A DNA stretch of 64,000 bases from [Clostridium] symbiosum. GTDB lineage: Bacteria; Bacillota; Clostridia; Lachnospirales; Lachnospiraceae. Location: NCBI GenBank assembly GCA_021769625.1, contig JAETSN010000004.1, positions 45,154-109,153 on the forward strand, given 5' to 3'. The notes beneath the pieces are model-generated. The model made no database searches and was not told the origin of the DNA. It was given only the letters and a program-made list of their open reading frames with translations. Shown here piece after piece: positions 9,292 through 19,644 of the stretch (its first letter is position 1; every line of letters starts with the position of its first letter). Both the position numbers and the translations under genes were made by a program.

Positions 9292-10290
9292 TTATTCCTT
9301 AGCATCAAAGGGAACCAACAGCGAATACCCCAATTCCGTCACAACCCGTCCTCTCGGCGTGCGGTTGATCAGTCCGTTTTTGATCAGGTAAGGTTCATAA
9401 ACCTCTTCGATTGTGCCCGCATCCTCCCCGATAGCGGCCGCCAGCGTATCCAGTCCCACGGGGCCGCCGCTGAATTTATCTATCATTGTCAGCAGCATGC
9501 TTCGATCGATATGATCCAGCCCCATCTTATCCACATCCATCAGATCCAATGCCGTTTTTGCCACTTCTTCGGTGATGACGCCGTCATATTTTACCTGCGC
9601 GAAATCCCTCACCCGCTTTAACATCCGGTTGGCAAGCCTCGGCGTTCCTCTGCTCCTTTTGGCGATCTCCACCGCCCCGGCACTCTCCGTCTCTACCTCC
9701 AGGATCTTTGCGGAGTGCAGGATCACCTTTGTGAGCTCCTCCACCGAATAAAACTCCAGCCTGTGGATTACCCCGAACCGGTCCCGCAGGGGCGCCGTCA
9801 GAAGCCCTGCCCTCGTGGTCGCGCCGACCAGCGTGAATTTCGGAAGATCCAGCCGGATCGACCGTGCCGTGGGACCTTTTCCTATCATGATATCAATCAC
9901 ATAATCTTCCATGGCGGGATAGAGCACTTCCTCCACCTGCCTGTTCAGACGGTGGATCTCGTCCACAAACAACAGATCCCCCTCCGCCAGATTGTTCAGG
10001 ATTGCCGCCATATCGCCGGGCTTTTCTATCGCCGGGCCGGAGGTCACTTTCATATGCACGCCCATCTCATTGGCGATCACACCCGCCAGCGTCGTCTTGC
10101 CGAGTCCCGGAGGCCCGTACAGCAGCACATGATCCAGCGCATCGCTTCTCAGTTTTGCCGCCTCGATATAGACCTTCAGGTTTTCCTTGATGCTCTCCTG
10201 TCCTATATAGTCCTTAAGAGACTGGGGGCGCAGCGTTCCTTCTATTTTACTGTCTTCTTCTGTGAAATTTGTTTCTATCGTTCTTGCCAT
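9292..10290 (-). CDS. ruvB: Holliday junction branch migration DNA helicase RuvB
   Basis: 332 residues, normal length. AAA+ motor with Walker [10 protein letters not shown], Walker B VDEIHRLN, sensor region [12 protein letters not shown], arginine finger region APLRDRFG and the C-terminal winged helix ([12 protein letters not shown]). It drives branch migration of Holliday junctions together with RuvA, encoded 164 nt upstream on the same strand. Start supported by GGGAGAG before the ATG. Confidence 0.98.
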   Translation of the reverse strand: MARTIETNFTEEDSKIEGTLRPQSLKDYIGQESIKENLKVYIEAAKLRSDALDHVLLYGPPGLGKTTLAGVIANEMGVHMKVTSGPAIEKPGDMAAILNNLAEGDLLFVDEIHRLNRQVEEVLYPAMEDYVIDIMIGKGPTARSIRLDLPKFTLVGATTRAGLLTAPLRDRFGVIHRLEFYSVEELTKVILHSAKILEVETESAGAVEIAKRSRGTPRLANRMLKRVRDFAQVKYDGVITEEVAKTALDLMDVDKMGLDHIDRSMLLTMIDKFSGGPVGLDTLAAAIGEDAGTIEEVYEPYLIKNGLINRTPRGRVVTELGYSLLVPFDAKE

Positions 10291-10454
10291 CTATAATCTC
10301 TCCCGGATTCGCAAATATATCCCTTTGCATATTTTGTTGTCCCTGATCCAATATCATTTGGGCAACCCATTAACTGACATTGTCTCTGATCTTTGCCGTA
10401 TCTTCAACCATGATCCACTTCGTACCTTTTTCCAAAATCCACCCCCTGCACCGC

Positions 10455-11054
10455 TCAGATCAGGTGTTTCAGCGACGCCTTCAGAATATCCTCCACCGTC
10501 ATCTGCTCCGCATCCTTTACCGCTTTCACGGCGCGGGTCGCCTCCGTCACGCCATATCCCAGCGCCGTCAGTGCCTCCACCGCCTCCCGCAGCGCGTCGG
10601 ATACCGAAGGATCCACTCTGATCTCTTCCTCTCCCGTATGCAGCGTATCTTCCAGCGAAACCTTGTCCCTCATATCCAATATGATGCGCTGGGCGGTCTT
10701 GGCGCCGATTCCCGGCGCTTTTGCGATCATCTTCGCATCCCCGGAAAGAATGGCAAAACGCAGCTCATCCGGGCTCATCACAGACAAAATGCTCTGCCCG
10801 CCCTTCGGCCCGATGCCGTTCACGCCGATCAGCAGCTTAAAAATATCCAGATCATCCTTTGTCAGAAAACCGTATAGCGCTATGGCATCTTCCCGCACTG
10901 CCGTATAGGTATAAAGCTTTGCCTCCTCTCCCACCGGCGGCAGAAGCGATGCCGTTCCTGATGAGATCCGTATATTATAGCCGATGCCCGCCACCTCGAT
11001 GATCACAAGATCCGGCTCCTTTACCGCTATTTTTCCTTTAAAATATGCGTACAT
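10455..11054 (-). CDS. ruvA: Holliday junction branch migration protein RuvA
   Basis: 199 residues. OB-fold N-terminus (MYAYFKGKIAVKEPDLVIIE), two helix-hairpin-helix motifs (LIGVNGIGPKGGQ and IAKAPGIGAKTAQRIILDMRD) and a C-terminal domain III that contacts RuvB. It binds four-way junctions and loads RuvB. The ATG at 11054 is preferred to the GTG at 11060 because GAGGAG sits five nt before it. The 164 nt between ruvA and ruvB hold no gene that I can see. Confidence 0.97.
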   Translation of the reverse strand: MYAYFKGKIAVKEPDLVIIEVAGIGYNIRISSGTASLLPPVGEEAKLYTYTAVREDAIALYGFLTKDDLDIFKLLIGVNGIGPKGGQSILSVMSPDELRFAILSGDAKMIAKAPGIGAKTAQRIILDMRDKVSLEDTLHTGEEEIRVDPSVSDALREAVEALTALGYGVTEATRAVKAVKDAEQMTVEDILKASLKHLI

Positions 11055-11162
11055 ATCCACTCCTCATTTCTGTATTTCCATCTCACTGCTGCCCGGTCCC
11101 CGCCACAGGCAAAAACCACTCTCTTCTCCGCTTCTGTCATACCAGACATCAAACAGCCTGCC

Positions 11163-11663
11163 CTATCGCTGCTCGCCCGGCAGACGCTTCAACATCTCCT
11201 TTGCCAGCACGCCGATCAAAAACCCCGTCACCAACCCGGCAGCCAGCAAAAACGGCGCATAATATCCGATCTCCACCGTCTGCACCAAAAAAGCCGCGAT
11301 CAGAAGCTGTCCCACATTGTGGAATACGCCTCCCGCCATGCTGACGCCATAGAGGGTGAGCCCCAATTTTTTCATGAGCATCATGCAGACAAAGCTGATG
11401 CAGGCGCCTCCCAGACTGAATAAAATGGAAAACAGATTCCCGAACAACAGCCCCGAGAGCACGATCCGCAGGGCATTGACCGTCAGCGCGTCTTTCCAGC
11501 CATAGTAATATAATACAATGACCACCGCCAGATTCGCCAGCCCGAGTTTCATCCCCGGCACGCCGAAAAAGAACGGAAACAGAGATTCTATATAGGAAAG
11601 CATCAGCGCCGTTGTGATAAAAAGCGCCATTGTCACTAATTTTTTACTCGCCACTGTAAACAA
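11163..11663 (-). CDS. Gx transporter family protein (HepT component I-like)
   Basis: 166 residues with five or so hydrophobic helices. The segments FPFFFGVPGMKLGLANL, GWKDALTVNALRIVLSGLL and MAGGVFHNVGQL match the Gx transporter family (once called heptaprenyl diphosphate synthase component I), an S-component-like membrane family. Substrate unknown. It probably starts at a TTG codon: AAAGGAG is four nt upstream of TTG at 11663. In related genomes this gene often follows directly a NusG domain II gene; here that gene is at 13667-14071 and a sigma/anti-sigma pair lies between them. Confidence 0.85.
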   Translation of the reverse strand: MFTVASKKLVTMALFITTALMLSYIESLFPFFFGVPGMKLGLANLAVVIVLYYYGWKDALTVNALRIVLSGLLFGNLFSILFSLGGACISFVCMMLMKKLGLTLYGVSMAGGVFHNVGQLLIAAFLVQTVEIGYYAPFLLAAGLVTGFLIGVLAKEMLKRLPGEQR

Positions 11664-11966
11664 TATTCTCCTTTACATCGAACTTTGTGCTGTCCATAAA
11701 GACCGGACTCATTATCTAATCGCATGTATAGGTATTTTATCACAAACCTTTGTTCAATGCCATAAAAATCGACAAACCCGCGGAGGCATAACCAACTGTC
11801 GGTCATGCCTCCGCGGCTTCCTCCCCGGCTTTCGCCGTTATTTCATTTTATTATATCCCTTTGGTGTTCTGCGGATATCGGGGTTCAGATCGTAAACTTC
11901 CCCTCTCTGGCCCGCCGCACAGAGCAGCTTCATATCCTGCAGATCATTCTTACCGCCGTTTTTCTC
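11664..11966. other. Gene-free stretch with one long inverted repeat
   Basis: 303 nt between the Gx transporter gene and the anti-sigma gene. Apart from the inverted repeat at 11778-11816 and a weak TTGAAC-17 nt-TACCTA promoter candidate on the minus strand near 11730-11760, nothing was found. Frames open here are not supported by start sites or by family matches. Confidence 0.5.
11778..11816. repeat. 12-bp perfect inverted repeat, possible terminator
   Basis: CCGCGGAGGCAT at 11778-11789 and its exact complement ATGCCTCCGCGG at 11805-11816, with a 15-nt loop. On the minus strand it is followed by GTTTGTCGATTTTT, so it may terminate transcription of the anti-sigma gene, though the T-run is not immediately adjacent. 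Confidence 0.55.
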
Positions 11967-12797
11967 TCATTCTGCCCCGATCAGCTCTTTCGCCATCGCG
12001 AACATCTCCTCACCGGTAAGTGCCGTATCGTTCCCCAGCAGATCATAGTATACGCCGTCCTTTTCCCATGTCACATGCGTCATCTGCGCGTATTCCACCT
12101 CATCGCTTCCCTCGGAGATATAATAGTCGTCCCTCTCCAGATTTGCTTTATCTTCCTCGGTCAGTTCATAATCCACGGGAACAAATTTGTAACTGTATAC
12201 ATCATACCGCAGAGCGATATCACCGCACTGATCCGTCAGATCAGGTTCTTTATCCTGCTCTCCCTTCTCGGGCCTCATGTCGACATACAGACTGATATCA
12301 CTTACGCCATCCTTTACATAGTTTACGCTCAGTTCGGGGAAAGTGTACACAGTCTCCTGATTTTCATCCACCGCACGCGTATTTCCCACCCACATCGTCT
12401 CAAGACTGTATCCGTTGCTGAAGGCCTCCGCCACATCTGGGGAAAATCCCAGTTTTTCTTCCGCTTTGTCAAGTTCCGCATAAGTGTATTCCTTCTCGTA
12501 GCCGGAAATATATCCGGCGGTCTTTCCGGCAAAAACCCCTCCCGAGATCAAAAGGCATGCTGCCGCCACGCCGATCACAAGCTTCTTTGCGCTGAAATGT
12601 TTTCCGCCCTGTTCTGAGTGTGCTGTCCGTTGTTTATTCATAGAAACCTCCTGTCCTTCTGACAGATCGATCGGTATGATCTTTCCCTGAATACGGATCT
12701 CCCTGTCAATTTTCTGTTTCAATGCCTCAGAAGCCGAAATACTGCCGCACTGCATCTCCAATGCCATTTTTATCTTATCTTCATATCTGGTTTTCAT
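11967..12797 (-). CDS. Putative membrane-anchored anti-sigma factor
   Basis: About 276 residues. A cytoplasmic N-terminal part of some 80 residues is followed by one membrane helix (KLVIGVAAACLLISGGVFAG) and an acidic extracytoplasmic domain. It starts 23 nt after the stop of the ECF sigma factor gene, and the ATG at 12797 follows AAAGAGG with five nt spacing; an ATG at 12818 is also possible. Position, co-transcription and topology all fit a transmembrane anti-sigma factor that holds the adjacent sigma factor until an outside signal is sensed. No zinc-binding anti-sigma motif is seen. The exact family is not recognised with certainty. Confidence 0.7.
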   Translation of the reverse strand: MKTRYEDKIKMALEMQCGSISASEALKQKIDREIRIQGKIIPIDLSEGQEVSMNKQRTAHSEQGGKHFSAKKLVIGVAAACLLISGGVFAGKTAGYISGYEKEYTYAELDKAEEKLGFSPDVAEAFSNGYSLETMWVGNTRAVDENQETVYTFPELSVNYVKDGVSDISLYVDMRPEKGEQDKEPDLTDQCGDIALRYDVYSYKFVPVDYELTEEDKANLERDDYYISEGSDEVEYAQMTHVTWEKDGVYYDLLGNDTALTGEEMFAMAKELIGAE

Positions 12798-12820
12798 ACG
12801 ATCCTCTTTCCTGCACATGC

Positions 12821-13378
12821 TCACTGTGCCCTCTCTCTGATATCCATCTGGCCTTCCAGTTTCCCCTTCAGAAACTTTCTCGCCGTATGAAGTCTCGATT
12901 TTACCGTTCCTTCCCGGCATCCCAGCAGTCCTGCGACCTCGCTGACGGTAAGTTCATTATAATAGTATAAGACCACTACCGCTTTCTGCTTCATCGGCAG
13001 AGCTGCCACCGCCCGGGCGATCATCTCAGCTTCTTCCCTCTTTATCATCTGTCCCAGAGGAGATAACACGGACCCGCTTTCCGAAAGACGTTCGATTTCC
13101 TCATCAGGTACTTCCCTGCTCTTCTTTTTGCCTGTCCGATAAGCCGTTCTCACAAGAATCTGCATCATCCACGGTTTAAACCCGGCGTCATTTTTCAGCT
13201 CGGAGATATGAAGATAGACTTTGACAAAAGTTTCCTGCGCCACATCCTCACTGTCCGGTTTATTGCCTGTGATCAGATAAGCCGTACGGATCACCAGATT
13301 CTTATACTTTTCATACAACAGATCGAAGGCCTCACGGCTCCCCTTTTTTAACTGCTGTACCAGAATTTCATCTTCCAC
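12821..13378 (-). CDS. ECF RNA polymerase sigma factor (sigma-70 family)
   Basis: 185 residues. Region 2 is visible as SREAFDLLYEKYKNLV through SEDVAQETFVKVYLHI and region 4 as LPMKQKAVVVLYYYNELTVS and VAGLLGCREGTVKSRLHTAR. It directs RNA polymerase to a small regulon, probably including its own operon. It begins at a GTG codon (13378) with GAGGAG ten nt upstream. Partner of the anti-sigma gene that follows. Confidence 0.92.
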   Translation of the reverse strand: MEDEILVQQLKKGSREAFDLLYEKYKNLVIRTAYLITGNKPDSEDVAQETFVKVYLHISELKNDAGFKPWMMQILVRTAYRTGKKKSREVPDEEIERLSESGSVLSPLGQMIKREEAEMIARAVAALPMKQKAVVVLYYYNELTVSEVAGLLGCREGTVKSRLHTARKFLKGKLEGQMDIRERAQ

Positions 13379-13455
13379 TGTGTTTTAACTCCTCTTATTT
13401 TTGGTGCACCTGTTATATAGAGCAGCAAAGCCTTCTTTTGGTTCATTTTATTTTT

Positions 13456-13513
13456 GGACTTTTTTGTCGAAAATTATAATATTTTATAAAGTTTCGGACT
13501 TGCAAGTCGAAAA
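13456..13513 (-). promoter_or_regulatory. Pair of 18-bp direct repeats upstream of the ECF sigma gene
   Basis: GGACTTTTTTGTCGAAAA at 13456-13473 and GGACTTGCAAGTCGAAAA at 13496-13513 (plus-strand reading) match at 15 of 18 positions and are exactly 40 bp apart. The second contains a perfect 12-bp palindrome GACTTGCAAGTC. Between them on the minus strand is an A+T-rich stretch with TATTAT/TATAAT. They lie 78-135 nt upstream of the sigma gene start and could be operator or ECF promoter elements. Confidence 0.45.
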
Positions 13514-13666
13514 CTTTTGATTTTTTTGAGTTTTTGCGGCTAATCAGGAAATGCTCCTGACATATGTTTTATCATCAAAAAGCAGCCATTTAACCGGATT
13601 CAGCTTCCCGGGATATTCCACTGCAAACTGTATCACCGTTCCGATCACAATTTTTACCGCCTCATC

Positions 13667-14071
13667 TCAGTACGCAACTGCGTCATAAGCCGCCTCTTCC
13701 CCGTCCCTCACTGTCAGAAACAGTCTGTGGGGCAGGCAGCAGATGATCTCCCCGTCGCGGGCGATCTTCTGCATTCCTTCGCAGATCCTATCAGGGCAGT
13801 CCGCCTCCGTCACATAAGCCCTGCCCTGTTCTATGACCACAGTATTGCTCCCATAAGAAGATGTGACTACCATTTCCTTGTCTTCATCTAACGGAAACTC
13901 TCCGTAAAGTTCCCCGTCTATCGTGATCTCAAGTATGCCGCCTTCGGTTTCCGCTTTATTCCTTCCGCTGATCCAAAAATAAAGCCCCGAAATAACGGCA
14001 GCCGCCAGTACAGCGGCTGCCAGTATCAGATCCTTCTTATATTGTCTCCACAAAGTATTCTCCGGTCTCAT
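13667..14071 (-). CDS. NusG domain II-containing protein
   Basis: 134 residues. One N-terminal membrane helix (DLILAAAVLAAAVISGLYFW) and an extracytoplasmic domain with the family pattern CPDRICEGMQKI and GEIICCLPHRLFLTV, which identifies the NusG domain II family found in Clostridia next to Gx transporters and Rnf/FMN-related genes. Its role is unknown. The start has AAAGGAAGAG in front of it. Confidence 0.88.
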   Translation of the reverse strand: MRPENTLWRQYKKDLILAAAVLAAAVISGLYFWISGRNKAETEGGILEITIDGELYGEFPLDEDKEMVVTSSYGSNTVVIEQGRAYVTEADCPDRICEGMQKIARDGEIICCLPHRLFLTVRDGEEAAYDAVAY

Positions 14072-14208
14072 CTCTTCCTTTCTTTCCTGCTTTTTCTCCG
14101 GGAATCAACTCATTCTCAAAATACCGCCTGCTTTTTACTTTATGACATATTCCTCATTGTATATCATTCCAACCGCTTCCTGCCACAAGTTTTCCTTTCC
14201 GCCTCAGC

Positions 14209-16410
14209 CTACACCAGATTTGCCGTCCGCAGCACCTGATCTTCAATCCTGCTTTCCACCTCCGCCGCATAGGGTTCCAGATAACTGTCTGTCCCTTCCG
14301 CCAACCCCTGCTCTCTCAGCTCGGCCGCAATCATCCCGGCTATCTCTTCGATCAGAGCTACTTTTTCATCCGCGGTATTTATTGAAAACCGATACTGCTC
14401 CGGTTTTTCCGGATTCCACTTATCCTGCTGAGACGGCAGAAGCGCCAGCTCTTCCAGTTTGTCCGCCACCCCGGACAGCACCGGCAGTTCCTTCATCTTC
14501 CTGTGCATCCACTTGAAATAAGGCATGTACTGCCCTGCCAGCAAAAAGCAGGCGGAGCCTGTATTCTGAATGAACTCGGCAAGCGCCATTTCCGCTGCCA
14601 CATACTCGCCCCTCTGCATACAGCGGGCATACTGATACTGCCCCGTCTGCGCCATCTTCCGAAGCCTCGCCGCCAGTTTTTTCTTTCGCACATCCTCCGG
14701 GAAATAAGCCAGATAAACCGCCCTCTGGGCAGTAAAACCACCGCCGCAGTCCTCGAAAATTTCTCCGTTCGTCGCAGTGGCAAGCCTTGTCTCCTGCAGG
14801 GAAACCCAGTCATACATATTTTCCGGCGGCAATGCCCGCCCGAGCAGCCTGTAGTAAAAGTCCTTCGTCTTCCAGACACCGCACCGCTGCGCCGCTTCCG
14901 GCGTCATGATGGTGTCCGCATATTCAGACGTTCCAACGTTCGCTTCTTTATCCGCACCGCTGTCTGTACAGCTCCAGTGCTGCGGAAGTTTCCGGTATGC
15001 CGCTTTAAGCGCCTCCCCGTACTTCTCATAGGCTTCCTCGTCCAACCAGATAAAAAAACGCGGGAAATAGTCATGATCCGCAGAAATACTGTCATCATAG
15101 CCGAAACACTCCGAACCTTCCCCCACAAGCCCCGCCGCAAAGTGCCCCCGCAGCTCAGGGAACTGTGCCAGCATCGGTTTTCCGTACTGTTCATAAAATA
15201 CCCTGCAGCGGTCCAGCGCTTTGGATGACGTGCCGGGAAGTGCTTCTAATCTCCAGACTTTTTCTGTGCTCCCTGCATCTCCTATATCTGAATGTTCTTT
15301 CTCGTTTTCTACCTTTCCTTCATCTAATGTATTCTCTGCATTTTCTAATGTCTTTTCATTTTTCTTTTTTGATGCGCTTTCCATCTTCCGATCGGCAATT
15401 CCCGTCTTCCCGCCTGTTTTCTCCGTCTGCTCACCAGAATTTTCCGCCTTCCCACCGGCTCTCTCCGCTTCCTCGCCGACATTCTCTGCCTTCCCGCCGG
15501 CTCGCTCCGCATCCCCGGTCTTTCCCGTATCTTCTAAGCCATTCCTTCTGCCCGCTGTCTCCAGATCCCTCCGGACTTCTTCCGCTTTGTGCAGATATTC
15601 CTCCGCCTGCTCCATTTTTCCCGCTTCCCGATATACCGCCGCCAGATTTTCGCAGACAACGGCATAAGCCAGATTGAGCCCGTAATGCTTTTCAACCTCT
15701 GCCAGCGTCTTTTTGTACCAGACTACCGCCTGTTCATAATCCTTCTCATGATAACAGATCTCCCCCAGCGCGGAGAGCGCCGCACTGTAATGGGAGGCGG
15801 GCGTATCAAGCGCCTCAAACATGCTGATCGCCTGCATCACGCATTTCTTCCCGCTCTCATAGTCCCCCGTCTTCAGATAGAGAAGCCCCAGATTTGTAAA
15901 GTTTGTGGCGGCCTCCATCTGCCTGTCGGGATAATTCTGTAAGATCCCCAGCGCTTTCATTAAAAGCTCCAGCGCCTCTTCATTCCGGTCCATTTTCTCC
16001 ATCAGGCTGCTCATATTGTTGTAGAGCCCCGCAAACAGATAATCATTCGGATTTACCAGCAGATGATAGATCTGTTCCGCCCGCCGGTAAAACTGCAGAG
16101 CCATCTCAAAATTTTCATCAAAACTGTAGGCCGTCGCCGTATTGAGAAGCACCGTGGCAAATTCCGCGCTCTGATCCATCTGCAGCTCTTCCATCAAAAG
16201 CAGCATATCCTCGGAAATCTGATACGCCTTCTGAAACTGGGAAATGGAGCGGTAATACCCGATCATCTCATTTCCCACCGACAGATACAGTCCATAGTCA
16301 TCTTTTTCTTTCGCCTCTTCCAGCGCAGAGAGCATAAAAGGTTCCACCTTTGTATACTCCTGCGCCGCAAAAAGTCCGTCCAGTCTCTGTATAAATTCAT
16401 TTGTTGTCAT
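14209..16410 (-). CDS. TPR repeat - DUF4037 (nucleotidyltransferase-like) fusion protein
   Basis: 733 residues in three parts. Residues 1-275 are tetratricopeptide repeats (for example AATNFTNLGLLYLKTGDYES and AALSALGEICYHEKDYEQAV). Residues about 275-370 are a low-complexity linker with a repeated AERAGGKAEN unit. Residues about 380-733 match the DUF4037 family, with AAGLVGEGSECFGYDDSISADHDYFPRF split as GLVGEGSECFG, then DHDYFPRFFIWL. DUF4037 proteins resemble nucleotidyltransferases, with GEGSE and DHD as the likely catalytic region. The substrate is unknown; TPRs usually serve protein contacts. The start has AGAGGAT seven nt upstream. Confidence 0.85.
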   Translation of the reverse strand: MTTNEFIQRLDGLFAAQEYTKVEPFMLSALEEAKEKDDYGLYLSVGNEMIGYYRSISQFQKAYQISEDMLLLMEELQMDQSAEFATVLLNTATAYSFDENFEMALQFYRRAEQIYHLLVNPNDYLFAGLYNNMSSLMEKMDRNEEALELLMKALGILQNYPDRQMEAATNFTNLGLLYLKTGDYESGKKCVMQAISMFEALDTPASHYSAALSALGEICYHEKDYEQAVVWYKKTLAEVEKHYGLNLAYAVVCENLAAVYREAGKMEQAEEYLHKAEEVRRDLETAGRRNGLEDTGKTGDAERAGGKAENVGEEAERAGGKAENSGEQTEKTGGKTGIADRKMESASKKKNEKTLENAENTLDEGKVENEKEHSDIGDAGSTEKVWRLEALPGTSSKALDRCRVFYEQYGKPMLAQFPELRGHFAAGLVGEGSECFGYDDSISADHDYFPRFFIWLDEEAYEKYGEALKAAYRKLPQHWSCTDSGADKEANVGTSEYADTIMTPEAAQRCGVWKTKDFYYRLLGRALPPENMYDWVSLQETRLATATNGEIFEDCGGGFTAQRAVYLAYFPEDVRKKKLAARLRKMAQTGQYQYARCMQRGEYVAAEMALAEFIQNTGSACFLLAGQYMPYFKWMHRKMKELPVLSGVADKLEELALLPSQQDKWNPEKPEQYRFSINTADEKVALIEEIAGMIAAELREQGLAEGTDSYLEPYAAEVESRIEDQVLRTANLV

Positions 16411-16511
16411 ACGAAATCCTCTGTTTTACAGCTTCCCTGCACTTCCTGATCCGCCATTCCAAAACACGGCCGCCCTCCGGATGCCGCCTTTTCCTCTCTC
16501 TGTCCGTTATC

Positions 16512-17642
16512 TCAATCTTCATCATCATTCTTCAGCGGCTGATATCTGCAGGTTCCCACTTCCCGCACTTCCGCCTCCACACCGTTCACATAAACCGTCA
16601 GATAGGTCTTTGCGGACATGGAGGACGTCTTCTTAGCCCAAAGTTTATAGGTGACGCCGTTCATATCGCTCGCCTTCACATAGACATTGACAGTGAGGTT
16701 CTTCCCCTCCACGATCGTCTCCAGCTTCACCGGATGGGGATAGTCATTGCGGAACTGCAGATCTTTCGTCCCCGCAGAAATAGCCGCATCCGTTCCCAGC
16801 GGCAGGTAGGAAACCGGAGAACTGTGGGGATAACGCATTGTCACGGTGATACCGGCATTCATCAGCGCATTATAGGCTGTCGATGATACCTGACAGATAC
16901 CGCCCCCGACGCCCTGCACCAGTCTTCCGCCCGAATACACGCCGGCCGGCTTGTAACCGTTGGTGGAATTTCTCGGCAGAAATATCGCATCCAGAGACGC
17001 CATCCCGCCGCTTGGCAGGACATAGCCGTTCATATTTCCCGCCGCCACACGGATATTGTTGATACGGGCAGCGCTGCTCCCCCGAAAAGATGTTGTACAG
17101 GTTCCTGCAAGCACATAATCCGCAGTATTCCGGGCCGCTGCCTCAGTCTCCGCTTCCGCCAGAGTGATCACCTTGCAGGTATTGGCATTCAGATCCACAT
17201 TGATATTATTGACCGGTCCGGTCATGATCTGAGTCTGCACCACATTCAGATACCATGTCTCAAATCCTCCCACAAACTGATAACAATACCCTTCCGGCAC
17301 GCCCGGATTTACAAATCCCGGCGCACGCAGATCCGCGTTTACCTGTTCCAGAAAAGTATCCGCCCATTCGATCTGGACAAAACTGCAGCTGTTTAAGCCG
17401 TTATCCGGATCCGTATACAGACGGATCTGTTCTCCCATCAGCTCAGAAAAAGGTTTCTCCCAGACTTTCCCTCCGCAGGAGATCGTCAGCTTCATCTGCG
17501 CCCATCCCGGATTAAAAAATGTCGTATCCGACAAAGTTGTCACACCGACTTCCACCGGCGCCGCCTTGCAGGTCATCTTCGCTGTAAGCGGCACCGACAC
17601 AAAAACGATCAAAGCAAGCAATATGGATATCCATCTTTTCAT
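16512..17642 (-). CDS. Secreted VanW family protein
   Basis: 376 residues with a signal peptide (MKRWISILLALIVFVSVPLT). The core has the VanW features: YVLAGTCTTSFRGSSAARIN, GGRLVQGVGGGICQVSSTAY and MRYPHSSPVSYLPLGTDAAI, and NDYPHPVKLE. VanW-type proteins are cell-surface or secreted, of unknown activity, first named from glycopeptide resistance clusters; most members, like this one, stand alone and do not imply vancomycin resistance. A GAGGGAAG site precedes the ATG. The C-terminus ends in NDDED. Confidence 0.9.
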   Translation of the reverse strand: MKRWISILLALIVFVSVPLTAKMTCKAAPVEVGVTTLSDTTFFNPGWAQMKLTISCGGKVWEKPFSELMGEQIRLYTDPDNGLNSCSFVQIEWADTFLEQVNADLRAPGFVNPGVPEGYCYQFVGGFETWYLNVVQTQIMTGPVNNINVDLNANTCKVITLAEAETEAAARNTADYVLAGTCTTSFRGSSAARINNIRVAAGNMNGYVLPSGGMASLDAIFLPRNSTNGYKPAGVYSGGRLVQGVGGGICQVSSTAYNALMNAGITVTMRYPHSSPVSYLPLGTDAAISAGTKDLQFRNDYPHPVKLETIVEGKNLTVNVYVKASDMNGVTYKLWAKKTSSMSAKTYLTVYVNGVEAEVREVGTCRYQPLKNDDED

Positions 17643-17832
17643 AACTCTTCCCTCACATCTTTATTATACTGATATTATATTCCGTCTTCGCATAAATCGC
17701 AGTCATTATTTACTATAAGACATTCCTGATCAATATACAATACCACTGTCTGCTCTGTTTTCCGACAAAAACCGACCGTCTGGCACGAAAACAGCGAAAT
17801 TGTCATTGCTCATATATCCGCAGAAATAAAAC

Positions 17833-17895
17833 AGGAACCACCCCCATCCTGAAAAGATTTTTATACTTATCTTCCGCAAGACTACCGTGGTTCCT
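17833..17895 (-). terminator. Terminator-like inverted repeat after ilvC
   Basis: AGGAACCAC at 17833-17841 pairs with GTGGTTCCT at 17887-17895. On the minus strand the distal arm is followed by GTTTTATTT. The loop is long (45 nt), so the function as terminator is likely but not certain. Confidence 0.6.
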
Positions 17896-17916
17896 TTTTA
17901 TGATAACAGGTTCGGA

Positions 17917-19014
<1,098 letters not shown>

Positions 19015-19022
19015 CTATTTCT

Positions 19023-19532
19023 TTACAGGTACGTAACGTTCTCAATCCCCCTGCCGAGCCCTGCGATACCGGTCCTTGCAAGTTCCAGGATCTCATAGCC
19101 GCCAAGCAGGTCCAGAAACGCCTCTATCTTATCCTGATTGCCGGTCAGCTCTACGATCAGGCTCTCCTTTGCCACATCGATGATCTTTGCACGGAATATA
19201 TCCGCCACGGAGATCACACCCTGCCGCTCTTTTTCTCCGGCCTTTACCTTGATCATGGCAAGTTCCCTGTACACGCTGTTTTCCGGCTTCAGTTCCTTGA
19301 TATCCCGCACATCCACCAGTTTCGCAACCTGTTTTTCGATCTGATCCAGAATCTCATCATCACCGCTGGTCACGATCGTAATCCTTGTAAATCTGGAATC
19401 TGCGGTCACACCCGCCGTGATACTCTCAATATTATACCCTCGTCTGGAAAATAATCCGGAAATCCGGCTCAATACACCGGACGTATTATCTACCAGAAGC
19501 TGAAATACTTTTTTCTGCATCGCTCTGTCCAT
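19023..19532 (-). CDS. ilvN: Acetolactate synthase small (regulatory) subunit
   Basis: 169 residues. N-terminal ACT domain (FQLLVDNTSGVLSRISGLFS, RRGYNIESITAGVT) and the C-terminal AHAS small-subunit domain. It mediates valine feedback control of the catalytic subunit IlvB. Length is normal for the IlvN/IlvH class. It is one of two small-subunit genes in this operon; this one is closer to the usual bacterial form. Confidence 0.95.
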   Translation of the reverse strand: MDRAMQKKVFQLLVDNTSGVLSRISGLFSRRGYNIESITAGVTADSRFTRITIVTSGDDEILDQIEKQVAKLVDVRDIKELKPENSVYRELAMIKVKAGEKERQGVISVADIFRAKIIDVAKESLIVELTGNQDKIEAFLDLLGGYEILELARTGIAGLGRGIENVTYL

Positions 19533-19644
19533 CCCGTTTCCTTTCCCTAATTTTTATACACGCGCTGTTTTTCTGGGATATTATACTATACAAACCGGCA
19601 TTTTTCAACCAAAAAGCCCGAATGTATCAGAAATCCGCAACAGT

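Noticed and set aside
11805..12617. Plus-strand open frame of 270 codons
   Set aside because: Antisense to the anti-sigma gene and without a start site.
16512..17642. Vancomycin resistance from the VanW-like gene
   Set aside because: No vanH, vanA/B, vanX or regulator genes nearby; VanW proteins are common outside resistance clusters.
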